Positions 1 through 8,282 of a stretch of 64,000 nucleotides of DNA are shown here, piece by piece. How positions within the stretch are numbered: the stretch's first letter is position 1; each line of letters opens with the position of its first letter. The stretch spans positions 59,365 to 123,364 of the forward strand of contig JAGYJW010000017.1 of NCBI GenBank assembly GCA_018401435.1, written 5' to 3'. The stretch comes from Deltaproteobacteria bacterium. GTDB taxonomy: Bacteria > Myxococcota_A > UBA796 > UBA2385. The notes under the pieces are model-generated. The model saw only the letters and a program-made list of their open reading frames with translations, ran no database searches and was not told the origin of the DNA. The position numbers and the translations under genes are program-made.

Positions 1-653
1 ACCCGGTGCTCGTGGATCAGCGCCGCGCTCGGGGGAGCCGGTCTTCCCGAGGACCTCGGCAGCGAGAGCTTCTTGACCCTCAACCCAGCCCTCGATGCAG
101 CCGAGCTGGCGCGGACCCTGCAGGCTGGGCCCGCCGACCGCATCCAGCTGCTCTGGCGGGGCTGGCTCCTGGGCGAAGATGCTGTCCTGGAGCCTGCTCT
201 AAGGGCCTGTTCCGGGGGTGCCACGCGCCTGGAGCAGGACGCTGCCGCCCTGGTGCGGCAGCTCCTGGACGGCCGCGACGCCGTGGGCCCCTGGACCGGG
301 ATCGCCGCCCAACGGGCCGCGACGGCGCCGCGCTGGCAGGCTGCGCTGGCTGCCCACCCCAACCACCCGGGCAGCGGGCGCCTGGCGGTCCCGGCGCCAG
401 CCCCCTCCCCCGCACCCGAGGCGCCCGTGCCCCCAGACCCCAGCCCCGCCCGGCCCTCCGAAGCCGCCGGGGCCCTGCTTCCCAAGCCCTTTCTACCGGC
501 GGGCAGCCCGATCCCCGGCCCCCCACCGAAGGCTGGCCCACCCAGACCAGCCGCTTCAAGCCCGTGGTGCACCCCTGGGCGCGGACCGCGGTGGTCCTGG
601 GCCTGGTTGCCCTGCCGGTGCTCTTCTTCGGCACCTTGTGCAGCGGCTGTTGA
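1..653 (+). CDS. C-terminal part of a membrane-anchored protein, frameshifted
   Basis: This gene enters from beyond the left edge and is open in frame 1 from base 1. The visible part has an Ala/Leu-rich helical segment, then a Pro/Ala-rich linker at about 390-520. Continuing in frame 1 gives implausible sequence to 777. Switching to frame 3 somewhere near 500-545 gives a clean hydrophobic segment (WARTAVVLGLVALPVLFF) and a stop at 651-653, which is what a C-terminal membrane anchor should look like. I therefore infer one single-base indel in the GC-rich linker. The family is not recognised and the function is unknown. The alternative is that the frame-1 reading is right and the hydrophobic stretch is fortuitous, which I consider less likely. 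Confidence 0.55.
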   Translation, partial: PVLVDQRRARGSRSSRGPRQRELLDPQPSPRCSRAGADPAGWARRPHPAALAGLAPGRRCCPGACSKGLFRGCHAPGAGRCRPGAAAPGRPRRRGPLDRDRRPTGRDGAALAGCAGCPPQPPGQRAPGGPGASPLPRTRGARAPRPQPRPALRSRRGPASQALSTGGQPDPRPPTEGWPTQTSRFKPVVHPWARTAVVLGLVALPVLFFGTLCSGC

Positions 654-760
654 GGCTCTGCGAGGCGGCTCTCCCCATGGGCCATCCGCTTCCGGGCCGA
701 AGACGCCGGCTTCCGCCTCTGGACTTCGTCTTGCCCGCGCGCGGGCCGGATCGGCGGTGT

Positions 761-766
761 TAGAGT
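761..766 (+). promoter_or_regulatory. -10-like element TAGAGT, leaderless class
   Basis: TAGAGT matches TANNNT and its first base is 13 nt before the ATG at 774. No Shine-Dalgarno sequence lies between them, so transcription probably starts at or next to the start codon. Inferred from the recurring pattern in this window. Confidence 0.45.
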
Positions 767-773
767 CGCCGCC

Positions 774-1223
774 ATGAACACGCTCCTGCTCACCTTTCTC
801 ATCGCCTGCTCCAGCAGCCGGTCCAGCTCCGTCCGCGACAGTCCGTCCGCCTCGGCGCCCAGCGCTCCGCCGGTGGCCGCGGCCACGGCCGACGAAGCCG
901 CGCTGTCCGACGAGCCCAGGGTGGGCACGCGCTTTCGCCTGCACCTGGACCCCGACCTCACAAGCTGGGACGCCGAGGCCAATACAGCCACCTTCTCCCC
1001 CGGCTCCCAGGTGATGTCCGCCCACTACACCCGCTATGTCCTCGACCTCGCCAGCCTCGAACACATCCTGGGGACGCGCCCGACCGGGCCCGTGGACCTG
1101 GTGGTCCACATCACGGCAAGGAACGAGACCGTCACGGTGATGGACGATGCCCACCTGCCCCAACCCGATGGCGGCTTCGTCTACACGGACTGGACCGCGA
1201 CCGTCGTAGGGGTGGCCCGGTAG
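774..1223 (+). CDS. Small lipoprotein of unknown function
   Basis: A 149-residue protein with a very short signal peptide ending in a lipobox (LIAC, Cys12), followed by a Ser/Pro/Ala-rich spacer to about residue 45. It should be exported by Sec, lipidated and held in the outer or inner membrane. The folded part (about residues 48-149) is beta-rich by eye, with several VxV strands, and resembles no family I know. The ATG is preceded by a TAGAGT -10-like element at leaderless distance and no ribosome site. It is convergent with the next lipoprotein gene, with a small hairpin between the two stops. Real-gene confidence is good because signal peptide, codon pattern and promoter agree; function is unknown. 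Confidence 0.75.
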   Translation: MNTLLLTFLIACSSSRSSSVRDSPSASAPSAPPVAAATADEAALSDEPRVGTRFRLHLDPDLTSWDAEANTATFSPGSQVMSAHYTRYVLDLASLEHILGTRPTGPVDLVVHITARNETVTVMDDAHLPQPDGGFVYTDWTATVVGVAR

Positions 1224-1230
1224 GCTGGCC

Positions 1231-1248
1231 TGGACCCCGTCCGGTCCA
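1231..1248. terminator. Short hairpin between convergent genes
   Basis: TGGACC and GGTCCA form a perfect 6-bp inverted repeat around a 6-nt loop, exactly between the convergent stops at 1223 and 1268. There is no T-run on either strand, so it could be a weak bidirectional terminator or chance. Confidence 0.3.
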
Positions 1249-1267
1249 ACCGCCCGCCCCGCCGCGG

Positions 1268-2599
1268 TCAGCGCGTCGGCGCGGGGCTCTTGAAGCGCAG
1301 CTCGACGTCCGGGCGGTCCACACCCGAGAGGCCCAGGGGGGCCTCACCGGCGACGGCGGGCCAGGCCACCGCCTCATCGGGATCCAGCTCCTGGTCTTCA
1401 TCCGTGTCGATGAAGGCCAGCACGTGGAAGGGGGCGGCGGTGGGCAGGTCCAGGGAGTAGCTGCCGGCGGCCTCGGCCGTGGGGGCGAGGATCTGGCCCA
1501 CCAGCACGCCCGCGCCATCCACCCGCACCGGGTCCAGGTATTCGGGGTGCAAGGGCAGGGCCAGCAGGTAGATGGGGGCGTTCAGCAGGGCGCTGTCGAT
1601 CTCATCGGCCACCAGGGGGCCCGAGAGCCGGGCGAGGGGGCGGGGCGCCAGGGTCGGGCGGGCCGAACCATCCAGGCGCAGGACCAGATCGCCGATGTCC
1701 TCCCCCAGCACATTCAGCTCGTCTCGCGGGCTGCCCTCTGCATCCAGCAGCGGGCCCCAGGGGTCCAGGGGGCTGCCAAAGCCGTCCCCGTCGGCCGCCG
1801 CCCACAGGCCGGTGAGGCCCTGGTCGGCGCAGACTTCGAGGCGAAAGTCCAAGGCGTCGCCGGGGCGGGCGCCGCTGGCATCCACCCGGGTGCTGAAGGC
1901 GGCCGGGCCCCCGGCCAGGTCCAGGGCGGCCACCAGGATCTGCTCGCCGTCGGCCAGATCCAGGTCAAGCTGCACCTGGCCCGACAGGTCGAGGGTCAGG
2001 TCGCAGGCTTCCGGCGGGGGCGGGGGTGCAGGCAGGGGCTGGATGTGCAGCGCGCCGTCGAGATCGCGCTCGCCAAATATGTAGAGACGCGCGTCAGCAC
2101 CAAAGACATCGCCGCGACCCAATACACCGTCCTCCAGCACCTCGGCCGCAGAGAGGATGCGGTAGGGCTGGCCGTCCACCAGGTCCGTCACGTCAAGAAT
2201 GAAGTCCTGTGGCTCATCTCCGACGAGATCAACCAGGGTCTGGCTGAGGTAGACCGGCGGATCGGCGGGCAGGCCGGCCTCGTCCACGGCCACCGCAGCC
2301 ACCCACACGCGGGCGGCGGTCTCGGCGCTGGTCTCGTCCTTCAAGCGCCCGTCGTGGTCGCCGCTGCGCTGCTGCAGCTGGACGGCGCCCGTCAGGGTCA
2401 CCCGGGGCTCGGTGCCGTCACCGCCATCGCCGCCGTCGCCGCCGTCATCGGTCCCATCGCCGCCATCGGTGCCGTCGCTTCCGTCGTCGCCGTCGCCGGA
2501 ATCGGGCTGGCCGCCATCGGCGCCGTCCGCGTTGGTGCCGCCCTCGCCGCTGGGTGCGCAGGCCGACAAGGAGATCAGGAGCAGGAGGCGAGGGCGCAT
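1268..2599 (-). CDS. Lipoprotein with Asp-Gly spacer repeat
   Basis: A 443-residue predicted lipoprotein. The start is placed at the internal ATG giving MRPRLLLL because that yields a proper signal peptide and lipobox (LSAC, Cys14); the longer reading only adds eight unlikely residues. About residues 20-68 are a low-complexity D/G/S/T run (DGSDGTDGGDG type) that must act as a flexible spacer between the lipid anchor and the folded part. The remainder is acidic and beta-rich with several similar segments that mention Asp-rich loops (FIDTDEDQELDPDEA), suggesting repeated immunoglobulin-like or prealbumin-like beta domains; I cannot name the family. A TACCAT -10-like element lies 27 nt upstream. 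Likely a surface protein; role unknown. Confidence 0.75.
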   Translation of the reverse strand: MRPRLLLLISLSACAPSGEGGTNADGADGGQPDSGDGDDGSDGTDGGDGTDDGGDGGDGGDGTEPRVTLTGAVQLQQRSGDHDGRLKDETSAETAARVWVAAVAVDEAGLPADPPVYLSQTLVDLVGDEPQDFILDVTDLVDGQPYRILSAAEVLEDGVLGRGDVFGADARLYIFGERDLDGALHIQPLPAPPPPPEACDLTLDLSGQVQLDLDLADGEQILVAALDLAGGPAAFSTRVDASGARPGDALDFRLEVCADQGLTGLWAAADGDGFGSPLDPWGPLLDAEGSPRDELNVLGEDIGDLVLRLDGSARPTLAPRPLARLSGPLVADEIDSALLNAPIYLLALPLHPEYLDPVRVDGAGVLVGQILAPTAEAAGSYSLDLPTAAPFHVLAFIDTDEDQELDPDEAVAWPAVAGEAPLGLSGVDRPDVELRFKSPAPTR

Positions 2600-2621
2600 G
2601 GGGACTCCACCGTGGGCGCCC

Positions 2622-2627
2622 ATGGTA
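2622..2627 (-). promoter_or_regulatory. -10-like element TACCAT
   Basis: On the minus strand GCTACCATGG carries a TANNNT hexamer about 27 nt before the start at 2599. It fits the pattern seen at most unit-leading genes here. Confidence 0.35.
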
Positions 2628-2677
2628 GCCGGCCCGCCCGCTTCTTGTCAGGGCACCCCGGCCCGCCCCGGACGCGA

Positions 2678-2683
2678 TAGCGG
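2678..2683 (+). promoter_or_regulatory. -10-like element TAGCGG, leaderless class
   Basis: GATAGCGG stands 11 nt before the ATG at 2689 with only Cs between. No ribosome-binding site is visible, so the mRNA is probably leaderless. Confidence 0.45.
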
Positions 2684-2688
2684 CCCCC

Positions 2689-4029
2689 ATGCCTTCTTCT
2701 TCGCGCCGCTGCTGCTGCACCCTCGCCCTGGCGCTGCTCTTGGGCTGCACCGTGGAGGCGCCGCCCCCGACGCCGGCGGCGGCGTGGAGCCCCCGGGCCG
2801 ACCCGGTGCAGGACCCCGTGGCCGCTGCGGCCGAGATCGACGCGCTGGCCGACCCCATCGCACGGGTGGCCGCGGTCAACGCGCTGGCGGACGCCGATGT
2901 GCCCATCACCTGGACCTTCTGCGCCGCCCTACAAGACGCCTCGGCCCGCCAACGCTGCGAGCGTTTCGTCACCCGGCCACACCTCACCGAAGAGGCCATG
3001 TCCCAGCCCGAGCGGGATCGCGATCGCGCTGCCCCCGGCCCGCCGGCCGGGCTGCTGGCCCCCCGCCCTGGCGTCGCCTCCAGCCTCAGCGTAGCGGCCC
3101 CGGCAGACGACAGATGCGCAGCAGGGGACGACGCCTGCCACCGCAAAGAGGCCGCACTGGTGGCCCGCTTGGGACAGGCAGAGGCGGCGGCGGGCCTGTG
3201 CGCCGCCATCGCAGACCCCCGCTGGTCCCAGGAGTGCCGCTTCGAAGCCGCCGAGGCCGCCGCAAAGCAGCGCGGGGCCGATGGCCAGCAGGATATGGCC
3301 GAGCTCTGTCTGGGCACGGGCGGGTACCAGGCCCGCTGCTTTCACCACGGCGCCCGCTTGCTGGCGACGGCGGCGCCCGATGCGGCGGCGCCCCCCGAGG
3401 CCTGGGATCCGCTGCGGGAATCCGCCGCCTCCATGGCCGTCTTCTGGACCGAACGCGACCCGGCCTTTGGCCGGTGGCAGCAAGACCGGCTGTGGTCCTA
3501 TGCCTTGTGGCAAGCCATGGCCCACACACCGACGCCAGGGGCGGGATCGCTGACCGGCCTGCCCCCCGAAGCCACCCCCCACATCCGCCAGGCCCTGGCC
3601 CTGCGCATGATGCCAGAGGCCCCCCGCAGCGCAGGACTCGACGCGCGGCTGCAGGCCCTGAATGAAGCGCTGGACTTCATTCCGCCGGTATTCGTCGCGC
3701 GGGGAAGACCCGAGAGAATGCACCCCGGCGCGCCCTTGTGGCCCACCGATGTCAACGCCGAAGACGAGGCGATGCCGGCCGCCTTCTGCCTGGGCAGCAG
3801 CCGCCGCACCGTCTCTCCCGATCGCGACGTGGATGGGCGAATCGTGCTGTTGGAGGCGGCCGCCCGACAGACACCGCCGCTCACGGCGCTGCTGCAGGAG
3901 GGCAGCCAGGAGGCCGACCCCCAGGTGCAATGGACGGCCCGACGGCTGCTGCGCGGGAGCCCGCCGCCCCCGACCGATGCAGCGGATTCACCACCCCCCC
4001 ATCCCCCAAGTGACCGGCGCGGCGGTTAG
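2689..4029 (+). CDS. Alpha-helical lipoprotein, possible HEAT-like repeats
   Basis: A 446-residue predicted lipoprotein with a signal peptide and lipobox (LLGC, Cys20). The rest is Ala/Leu/Arg-rich and helical, with repeated cysteine-containing helices (for example DRCAAGDDACHRKEAAL, AAGLCAAI, AELCLGTGGYQARC) that suggest helical repeats, perhaps Sel1/TPR- or HEAT-like, pinned by disulfides. The tail is a Pro-rich linker. It is followed almost at once by the membrane-anchored gene at 4040, and both carry Ala/Leu-rich repeat helices, so the two may act together at the cell envelope. No catalytic motif is visible and the family is not recognised. Confidence 0.7.
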   Translation: MPSSSRRCCCTLALALLLGCTVEAPPPTPAAAWSPRADPVQDPVAAAAEIDALADPIARVAAVNALADADVPITWTFCAALQDASARQRCERFVTRPHLTEEAMSQPERDRDRAAPGPPAGLLAPRPGVASSLSVAAPADDRCAAGDDACHRKEAALVARLGQAEAAAGLCAAIADPRWSQECRFEAAEAAAKQRGADGQQDMAELCLGTGGYQARCFHHGARLLATAAPDAAAPPEAWDPLRESAASMAVFWTERDPAFGRWQQDRLWSYALWQAMAHTPTPGAGSLTGLPPEATPHIRQALALRMMPEAPRSAGLDARLQALNEALDFIPPVFVARGRPERMHPGAPLWPTDVNAEDEAMPAAFCLGSSRRTVSPDRDVDGRIVLLEAAARQTPPLTALLQEGSQEADPQVQWTARRLLRGSPPPPTDAADSPPPHPPSDRRGG

Positions 4030-4039
4030 CCGGCCAACC

Positions 4040-5288
4040 ATGAGCGCGATTCGACAATTCATCGCTGGGATGCTCGCAATTGCCGTCCTGGTGATCCTGC
4101 TCCTCGGCTTCTTCCGGTGGCGCCTGGCTGGCCGCATGTTGGCGCCCGGTGACCTGCCCGAGCTGGTCGCCCCCGAACACCGCACGCCCCGGACGCGCTC
4201 GCGGGCGCCGCCTTGCTGCAAGCCGCAGCCGACGCGGCCAGGATTCCGGTGGGGGCCGGGGCGTCCCAGGTGGGCATGCCCCGGCCGACGTGCGGCGGCG
4301 GGTGGCCGCAGGTCAGCCCGGGGCCGATGTCCTCCAGCAGCTGGACCAGGCCTGGGCTGCCCCCGGGCTCAGCCTGCCCCGGGTTCCACCGGACGCCGCC
4401 GCCCCCTTGCCCGTCGCGGGCCTGTTGCGCCTGGGTGAGCTGGGCCTGATGCGGGCCTGGGATCGGGCGGCGCGTCACCCTGCCGATGGTGTGGACGCCT
4501 TCCTGGCACTGATTCTCGGCTGGGACCGCGTCGCCGCCGCCGACGTGCCTTTCGCCCTCGCAGACCTCGCCATCGGCCAATCCGACGAGGCCCTGGCCGA
4601 GCTGGAGGAGCTGCTGGAGCGCGCCGGACCCGTGCAACCGGCCCTCTGGCGCCGGGCCAGCCTGGGCTTGGGCCCTGCCCCCGGGGCCGATCTGCACCTC
4701 GCAGGCGCCCTGGTCCGAGACTGCGCCGACACGGCCGACCAGCTCGACGCCCTGGCGCGGCAGCCCGCGGGCTTTGATCGTTTCCGCGGCTATCTTCTCC
4801 CCACCGCATTGCTGCCGGTGGCCTATAGCGCCCCCCACGCCCGGGTCTGGCACCTCAAGCGCTGCTACGACTACCTGGAAGCCCTCAGCTGGCCTGCCTT
4901 CCGGCGAGAGTGGCCCGCGCCCGCCAGCCTCTGGCCCAAGCGCCTGCTGGCGCATCCCGGCGCCTTGGTACATTGGCCCTACAGTCGCATCGCGGTGGAT
5001 GTGCTGGACCGGCTCGAAGCGGAGCCCTTTCAACGAGAAGAGGCCGCCCGTGCCCGTCGGGCTGGATTGCAAGCCCTGTGGGCGGCGCGTTGGTACCGGC
5101 GCAACCACGGGCGTGCACCCGACCAGCTCGCACAGCTGGTGCCCGACCCGCTGCCCGCGATACCGGCAGACATCTATGGACTCTCCACCTGGGAACTCGC
5201 CGATGGTGAGCTTCGGTCCCAGGGCGATGGCCGGGTGATGGTGCGTGGAATCGCGGTTCCCTTGCGCTGGCCGATAGACCCGCGCTGA
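4040..5288 (+). CDS. Membrane-anchored helical protein, two frameshifts
   Basis: The start at 4040 gives MSAIRQF followed by one strong membrane helix (about residues 8-24, IAGMLAIAVLVILLLGFF), placing the rest outside the cytoplasm. Frame 2 must shift to frame 1 near 4185 (recovering AALLQAAADAARIPVGAG) and then to frame 3 near 4270 to give a continuous Ala/Leu-rich helical domain to the stop at 5288. The last 250 residues include conserved-looking aromatic clusters (WHLKRCYDYLEALSWPAF) and a C-terminal beta segment ending at PIDPR. The layout resembles type II secretion-like or periplasmic helical proteins but I do not recognise the family. It follows the lipoprotein at 2689 with 10 bp between them and is probably cotranscribed. 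Both shifts lie in GC-rich runs and look like sequence errors. Confidence 0.6.
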
Positions 5289-5349
5289 CCGCAGACCTTG
5301 CAGCGGCGATGCACCGACAATAGGGGGCAAGACTTCAGCTGAGGCCTGT

Positions 5350-6387
5350 ATGGACCCCGGGAATGTTGCAACAACACGCGCGCCGCAGCGCGGCATGGGG
5401 GCCCCCGACGTGGCGGCCTTTGCCGACGCATTGGACGGCCTGCTGCAGCAGACCGCGCGGGTGTTGCTCACCGGACCCATCGACCCCGACGGCGACAGCA
5501 TTGGCGCCTGCCTGGCCCTGGCGGTCGGCATCCGCCAGCGTCACCCAGCCGTGACCGTGCACGTCGCGGGCAATCCAGGCAACCGCTACGCCTGGATGGC
5601 CGGCGCCGACGCCATGCTGCCCGACGCCCAGGTCCGGCCCGACTACGACCTGGTGATGGTGCTCGATGGGGACCGCCACCGCCTCGAAGCCCCGGTGGAC
5701 GCCGCCTTCAAGGCCGCGCGCTTCCGCGCCATCGTCGACCACCACGGGTCTACCGGCGAGGCCGGCTACGACCTGCACCTGCTGGACCGCACCGCCGCAA
5801 GCACCTGCCAGATGGTCTACCCCCTGCTGCAGCTCTGGAGCGTGTCGGTGGACCTGCCCATGGCAGAGCTTCTCTACACGGGAATCATCTTTGATACCGG
5901 GGGCTTTCGCCACAGCAATACCACCCCCGCAACCCACCGCCTCGCGGCTCGCCTGGTCGAGATCGGGGTCGACCAGTCGGCGGTGTGCATTCGGGTGCTC
6001 TCCGAACGCTCCTTTGCGGGCGTACAGCTGCTCGGCCATGTGCTCCAGCGCAGCCAGCTGATCGGCGGCGGGCGGGTGGCCATCGGATCGGTGCCCCACG
6101 GCCTCTTCTCGACGCTGGGCGCCTCCTATGAGGACCTCGAAGGCGTGGTGGACGCGCTGCTGCATATCCGCGGGGTCGAGGTGGCCTGCCTCTTCATCGA
6201 GAAGGAGCCCGAACGCGTCAAGCTCAGCCTGCGCAGCCGCCGTGAGGTGGATGTGGCGGCCATCGCGGCCCGCCTGTCGCCCAATGGCGGCGGCCACGCC
6301 CGAGCCGCTGGGGCCCTGCTGCTGGGCCCCCTGCAAGCAGCCCTGGATCGCGTGCCCGCCGTGCTCGAAGCCGCAGCCCGGCCATGA
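5350..6387 (+). CDS. nrnA: DHH/DHHA1 phosphoesterase, NrnA-like
   Basis: This 345-residue protein has the two-domain layout and length of NrnA, the enzyme that degrades 2-5-nt RNA and, in many species, pAp. The DHH domain carries DPDGDSIG at about residues 45-52, VMVLDGD in motif II and the family-defining VDHHGS in motif III. The C-terminal DHHA1 domain has the substrate-binding glycine motif SPNGGGHARAAG near residue 315. The His that usually opens motif I (as in THxNPDGD) appears as Gly here. An alternative start is the ATG at 5395; the earlier one is kept because a TAGGGG -10-like element lies 28 nt before it. It overlaps the next gene by 4 nt, so the two are translationally coupled. Confidence 0.85.
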   Translation: MDPGNVATTRAPQRGMGAPDVAAFADALDGLLQQTARVLLTGPIDPDGDSIGACLALAVGIRQRHPAVTVHVAGNPGNRYAWMAGADAMLPDAQVRPDYDLVMVLDGDRHRLEAPVDAAFKAARFRAIVDHHGSTGEAGYDLHLLDRTAASTCQMVYPLLQLWSVSVDLPMAELLYTGIIFDTGGFRHSNTTPATHRLAARLVEIGVDQSAVCIRVLSERSFAGVQLLGHVLQRSQLIGGGRVAIGSVPHGLFSTLGASYEDLEGVVDALLHIRGVEVACLFIEKEPERVKLSLRSRREVDVAAIAARLSPNGGGHARAAGALLLGPLQAALDRVPAVLEAAARP

Positions 6388-6815
6388 CCGAAGGCGCGCT
6401 GGCCCTCCTGGTCATTCCCGCCTTCTTCCTTGTGTTTCCGTTGATGTGGGCCGGCGTGATCCTGCTGCTCAGCGGCCTGTCGGGCTGGCAGGGCCTTGCG
6501 CAGCGCTACCGCAGCCCCACCGGCGCCCCTGCCCAGTGCCAGAGCTTCGTGAGCGGCGGCCTCGGCTTGGTGAGCTACCGCAACACGCTGGAGCTTTCCG
6601 CCAGCCCCGAGCACCTCTACCTGGGCGTCTTCGCGCTCTTCCGGGTGGGCCACCCCTGGCTGGCCATTCCCTGGTCCGACGTGGCCGATGCCGGCCAGGG
6701 GCAGCTTCTGTGGGTGCGCCTGCGCAGGCTTGAACTGGGCCCGCCGGGTGGTCCCACCGTGCGCCTCAAGCTGCCCGAAGACGCCTGGCAGCGCTGCTTG
6801 AAGATGAAGGGCTGA
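6384..6815 (+). CDS. Small membrane protein of unknown function
   Basis: A 143-residue protein starting inside the stop of nrnA (ATGA overlap). One or two membrane helices occupy about residues 5-32 (LLVIPAFFLVFPLMWAGVILLLSG), followed by a roughly 100-residue cytoplasmic domain. The domain has aromatic/Pro motifs (HPWLAIPWSDV) reminiscent of the beta-sandwich or PH-like domains found in small bacterial membrane proteins, such as those described as DUF304/bPH. That similarity is only structural impression. The coupling to nrnA suggests coexpression but says little about function. Its stop is 9 bp from the convergent hflX stop. Confidence 0.7.
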   Translation: MTEGALALLVIPAFFLVFPLMWAGVILLLSGLSGWQGLAQRYRSPTGAPAQCQSFVSGGLGLVSYRNTLELSASPEHLYLGVFALFRVGHPWLAIPWSDVADAGQGQLLWVRLRRLELGPPGGPTVRLKLPEDAWQRCLKMKG

Positions 6816-6824
6816 GGCCCATCT

Positions 6825-8258
6825 TCAGTCCGGTTCACCCACGGCCGCCCGCAGCCGGGCCAGGACGGGGGCGCTGGCCCGCAGGCGATAGCGCGCGCCC
6901 TCGTCTTCGAAGGCCTCGGCCAAGACCAGGGCCTGGGCATGCACCAGGCCCATGGCCGCAGCGTGGGTCCACGGCACGAAGAGTTCGACCTCTGGGTCCT
7001 TCTCGGCGAAGAAGCGGGCGATGGCGTCGTGGGTGAGGGCCACCCGCGCCAGATCGTGGGCAGAGGTGAACCAGGCGTCGGGGCGCTCGGCCCGAAGCGC
7101 GTCTTCGGCGCCGGGGGGCAAGCGGTCGCACTTGTTGAAGACCAGCACCCGGGGGAGATCCTGGGCGTGAATCTCGGCGAGGACGGCGCGGGTGACCTCT
7201 TCCTGGGCCCGCCAGGTGGGGTCGCTGGCATCCACCACATGCAACAGCAGGCCCGCTTCGAGGGCGGCATCCAAGGTGGACCGGAAGCTGGCCACCAGGC
7301 TGTGGGGCAGATCCTTGATGAAGCCCACCGTGTCGGTGATCAAGACCGGGGGGTTCACCTCGGGGCTCAGCCGCCGGATGGTGGTGTCCAAGGTGGCAAA
7401 GAGCTGATCGGCCACATAGGGCTCGGCCCCGGTCAAAGCCCGCATCAGGCTGGATTTTCCAGCGTTTGTATAGCCCACCAGCGCGACCTGGCGCAGGTCG
7501 TGGCGGCGCTCCCGGCGCAGGTGGCGGCTGGACTCGATCTCGGCCAGCTCCTTGCGGGCCTCGGCCATGCGATCGCGCACCCGGCGCCGATCCAGCTCAT
7601 GGCCCGTCTCTCCGGCGCCCTTGCCGCCGATGCCACCGCGCTGGCGCTCGGAGGGGCCACCCAGCTCGCGCAGCCGGGGCGCGAGGTAGGCCAGCCGGGC
7701 CAGCTCGACCTGCAAGCGGGCCTCCCGGCTGCGGGCGCGCTGGCTGAAGATCTCGATGATTACTCCGTTCCGGTCGAGGACCTCCACCCCGCAGGCCGAG
7801 CGCAGGTTGCGGAGCTGGCTGGGCGTCAGCTCGTGGTCCACCACCACGATGTCGGCCCGGCGGGCCCGGCGGGCGGCGGCCTCACGGGGATCGTCTTCGG
7901 GATCCACCGGCGCATCGCTGGGCACCAGCGGGGGCAGCTCCGCCAGCAGCTCATCGTCCAGAATCAGCTCCTCTGGCTCGTCCTCTTCTGATTCGCCCCC
8001 CTTGGGAGCCGGGCCCCGGCGCACTGAACCCGAGCCCCCGGTCCACATCGACAACAGGCGCAGGCGGCCCGATCCCAGCAAGGTGGCGGCGCCAGTGCCA
8101 CCGCGGCGCTGGACCAGCCGGCCGGCCTCGTCCAAGCCGAGGGTGTCGCAGAGCCGGGAGAGCTCGTCGAGGGAGGCGTCGAGGTCCGCGGGATCGCGGC
8201 CGGGGACGAGGACGCCGACCAGTACGGCACGGGGACGAGGCGGCATCGGGCGCTCCAT
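6825..8258 (-). CDS. hflX: GTPase HflX
   Basis: HflX is a ribosome-associated GTPase that splits stalled or stressed ribosomes. The N-terminal nucleotide-binding-like region has the family pattern VDHELTPSQLRNL and a long linker ending ERQRGGIGGKGAGETGHELDRR, including the glycine-rich GGxGxGE segment characteristic of HflX. A coiled helix pair follows, then the G domain: P-loop GYTNAGKSS, G3 DTVGF, G4 NKCD. A C-terminal ferredoxin-like domain follows. An acidic insertion (ILDDELLAELPPLVPSDAPVDPEDDP, read in pieces) makes the N-terminal part longer than in E. coli. The start at 8258 is chosen because the GTG at 8282 lies too close to the TAGGTG -10-like element at 8285; 8246 is also possible. 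Confidence 0.92.
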   Translation of the reverse strand: MERPMPPRPRAVLVGVLVPGRDPADLDASLDELSRLCDTLGLDEAGRLVQRRGGTGAATLLGSGRLRLLSMWTGGSGSVRRGPAPKGGESEEDEPEELILDDELLAELPPLVPSDAPVDPEDDPREAAARRARRADIVVVDHELTPSQLRNLRSACGVEVLDRNGVIIEIFSQRARSREARLQVELARLAYLAPRLRELGGPSERQRGGIGGKGAGETGHELDRRRVRDRMAEARKELAEIESSRHLRRERRHDLRQVALVGYTNAGKSSLMRALTGAEPYVADQLFATLDTTIRRLSPEVNPPVLITDTVGFIKDLPHSLVASFRSTLDAALEAGLLLHVVDASDPTWRAQEEVTRAVLAEIHAQDLPRVLVFNKCDRLPPGAEDALRAERPDAWFTSAHDLARVALTHDAIARFFAEKDPEVELFVPWTHAAAMGLVHAQALVLAEAFEDEGARYRLRASAPVLARLRAAVGEPD

Positions 8259-8282
8259 GGGCGCGGGAAGGCGCCCGCGCAC

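Noticed and set aside
3015..3028. GGATCGCGATCGCG palindrome as a possible regulatory or HIP1-type site
   Set aside because: It lies inside a coding region, occurs only as isolated related words elsewhere, and fits codon use.
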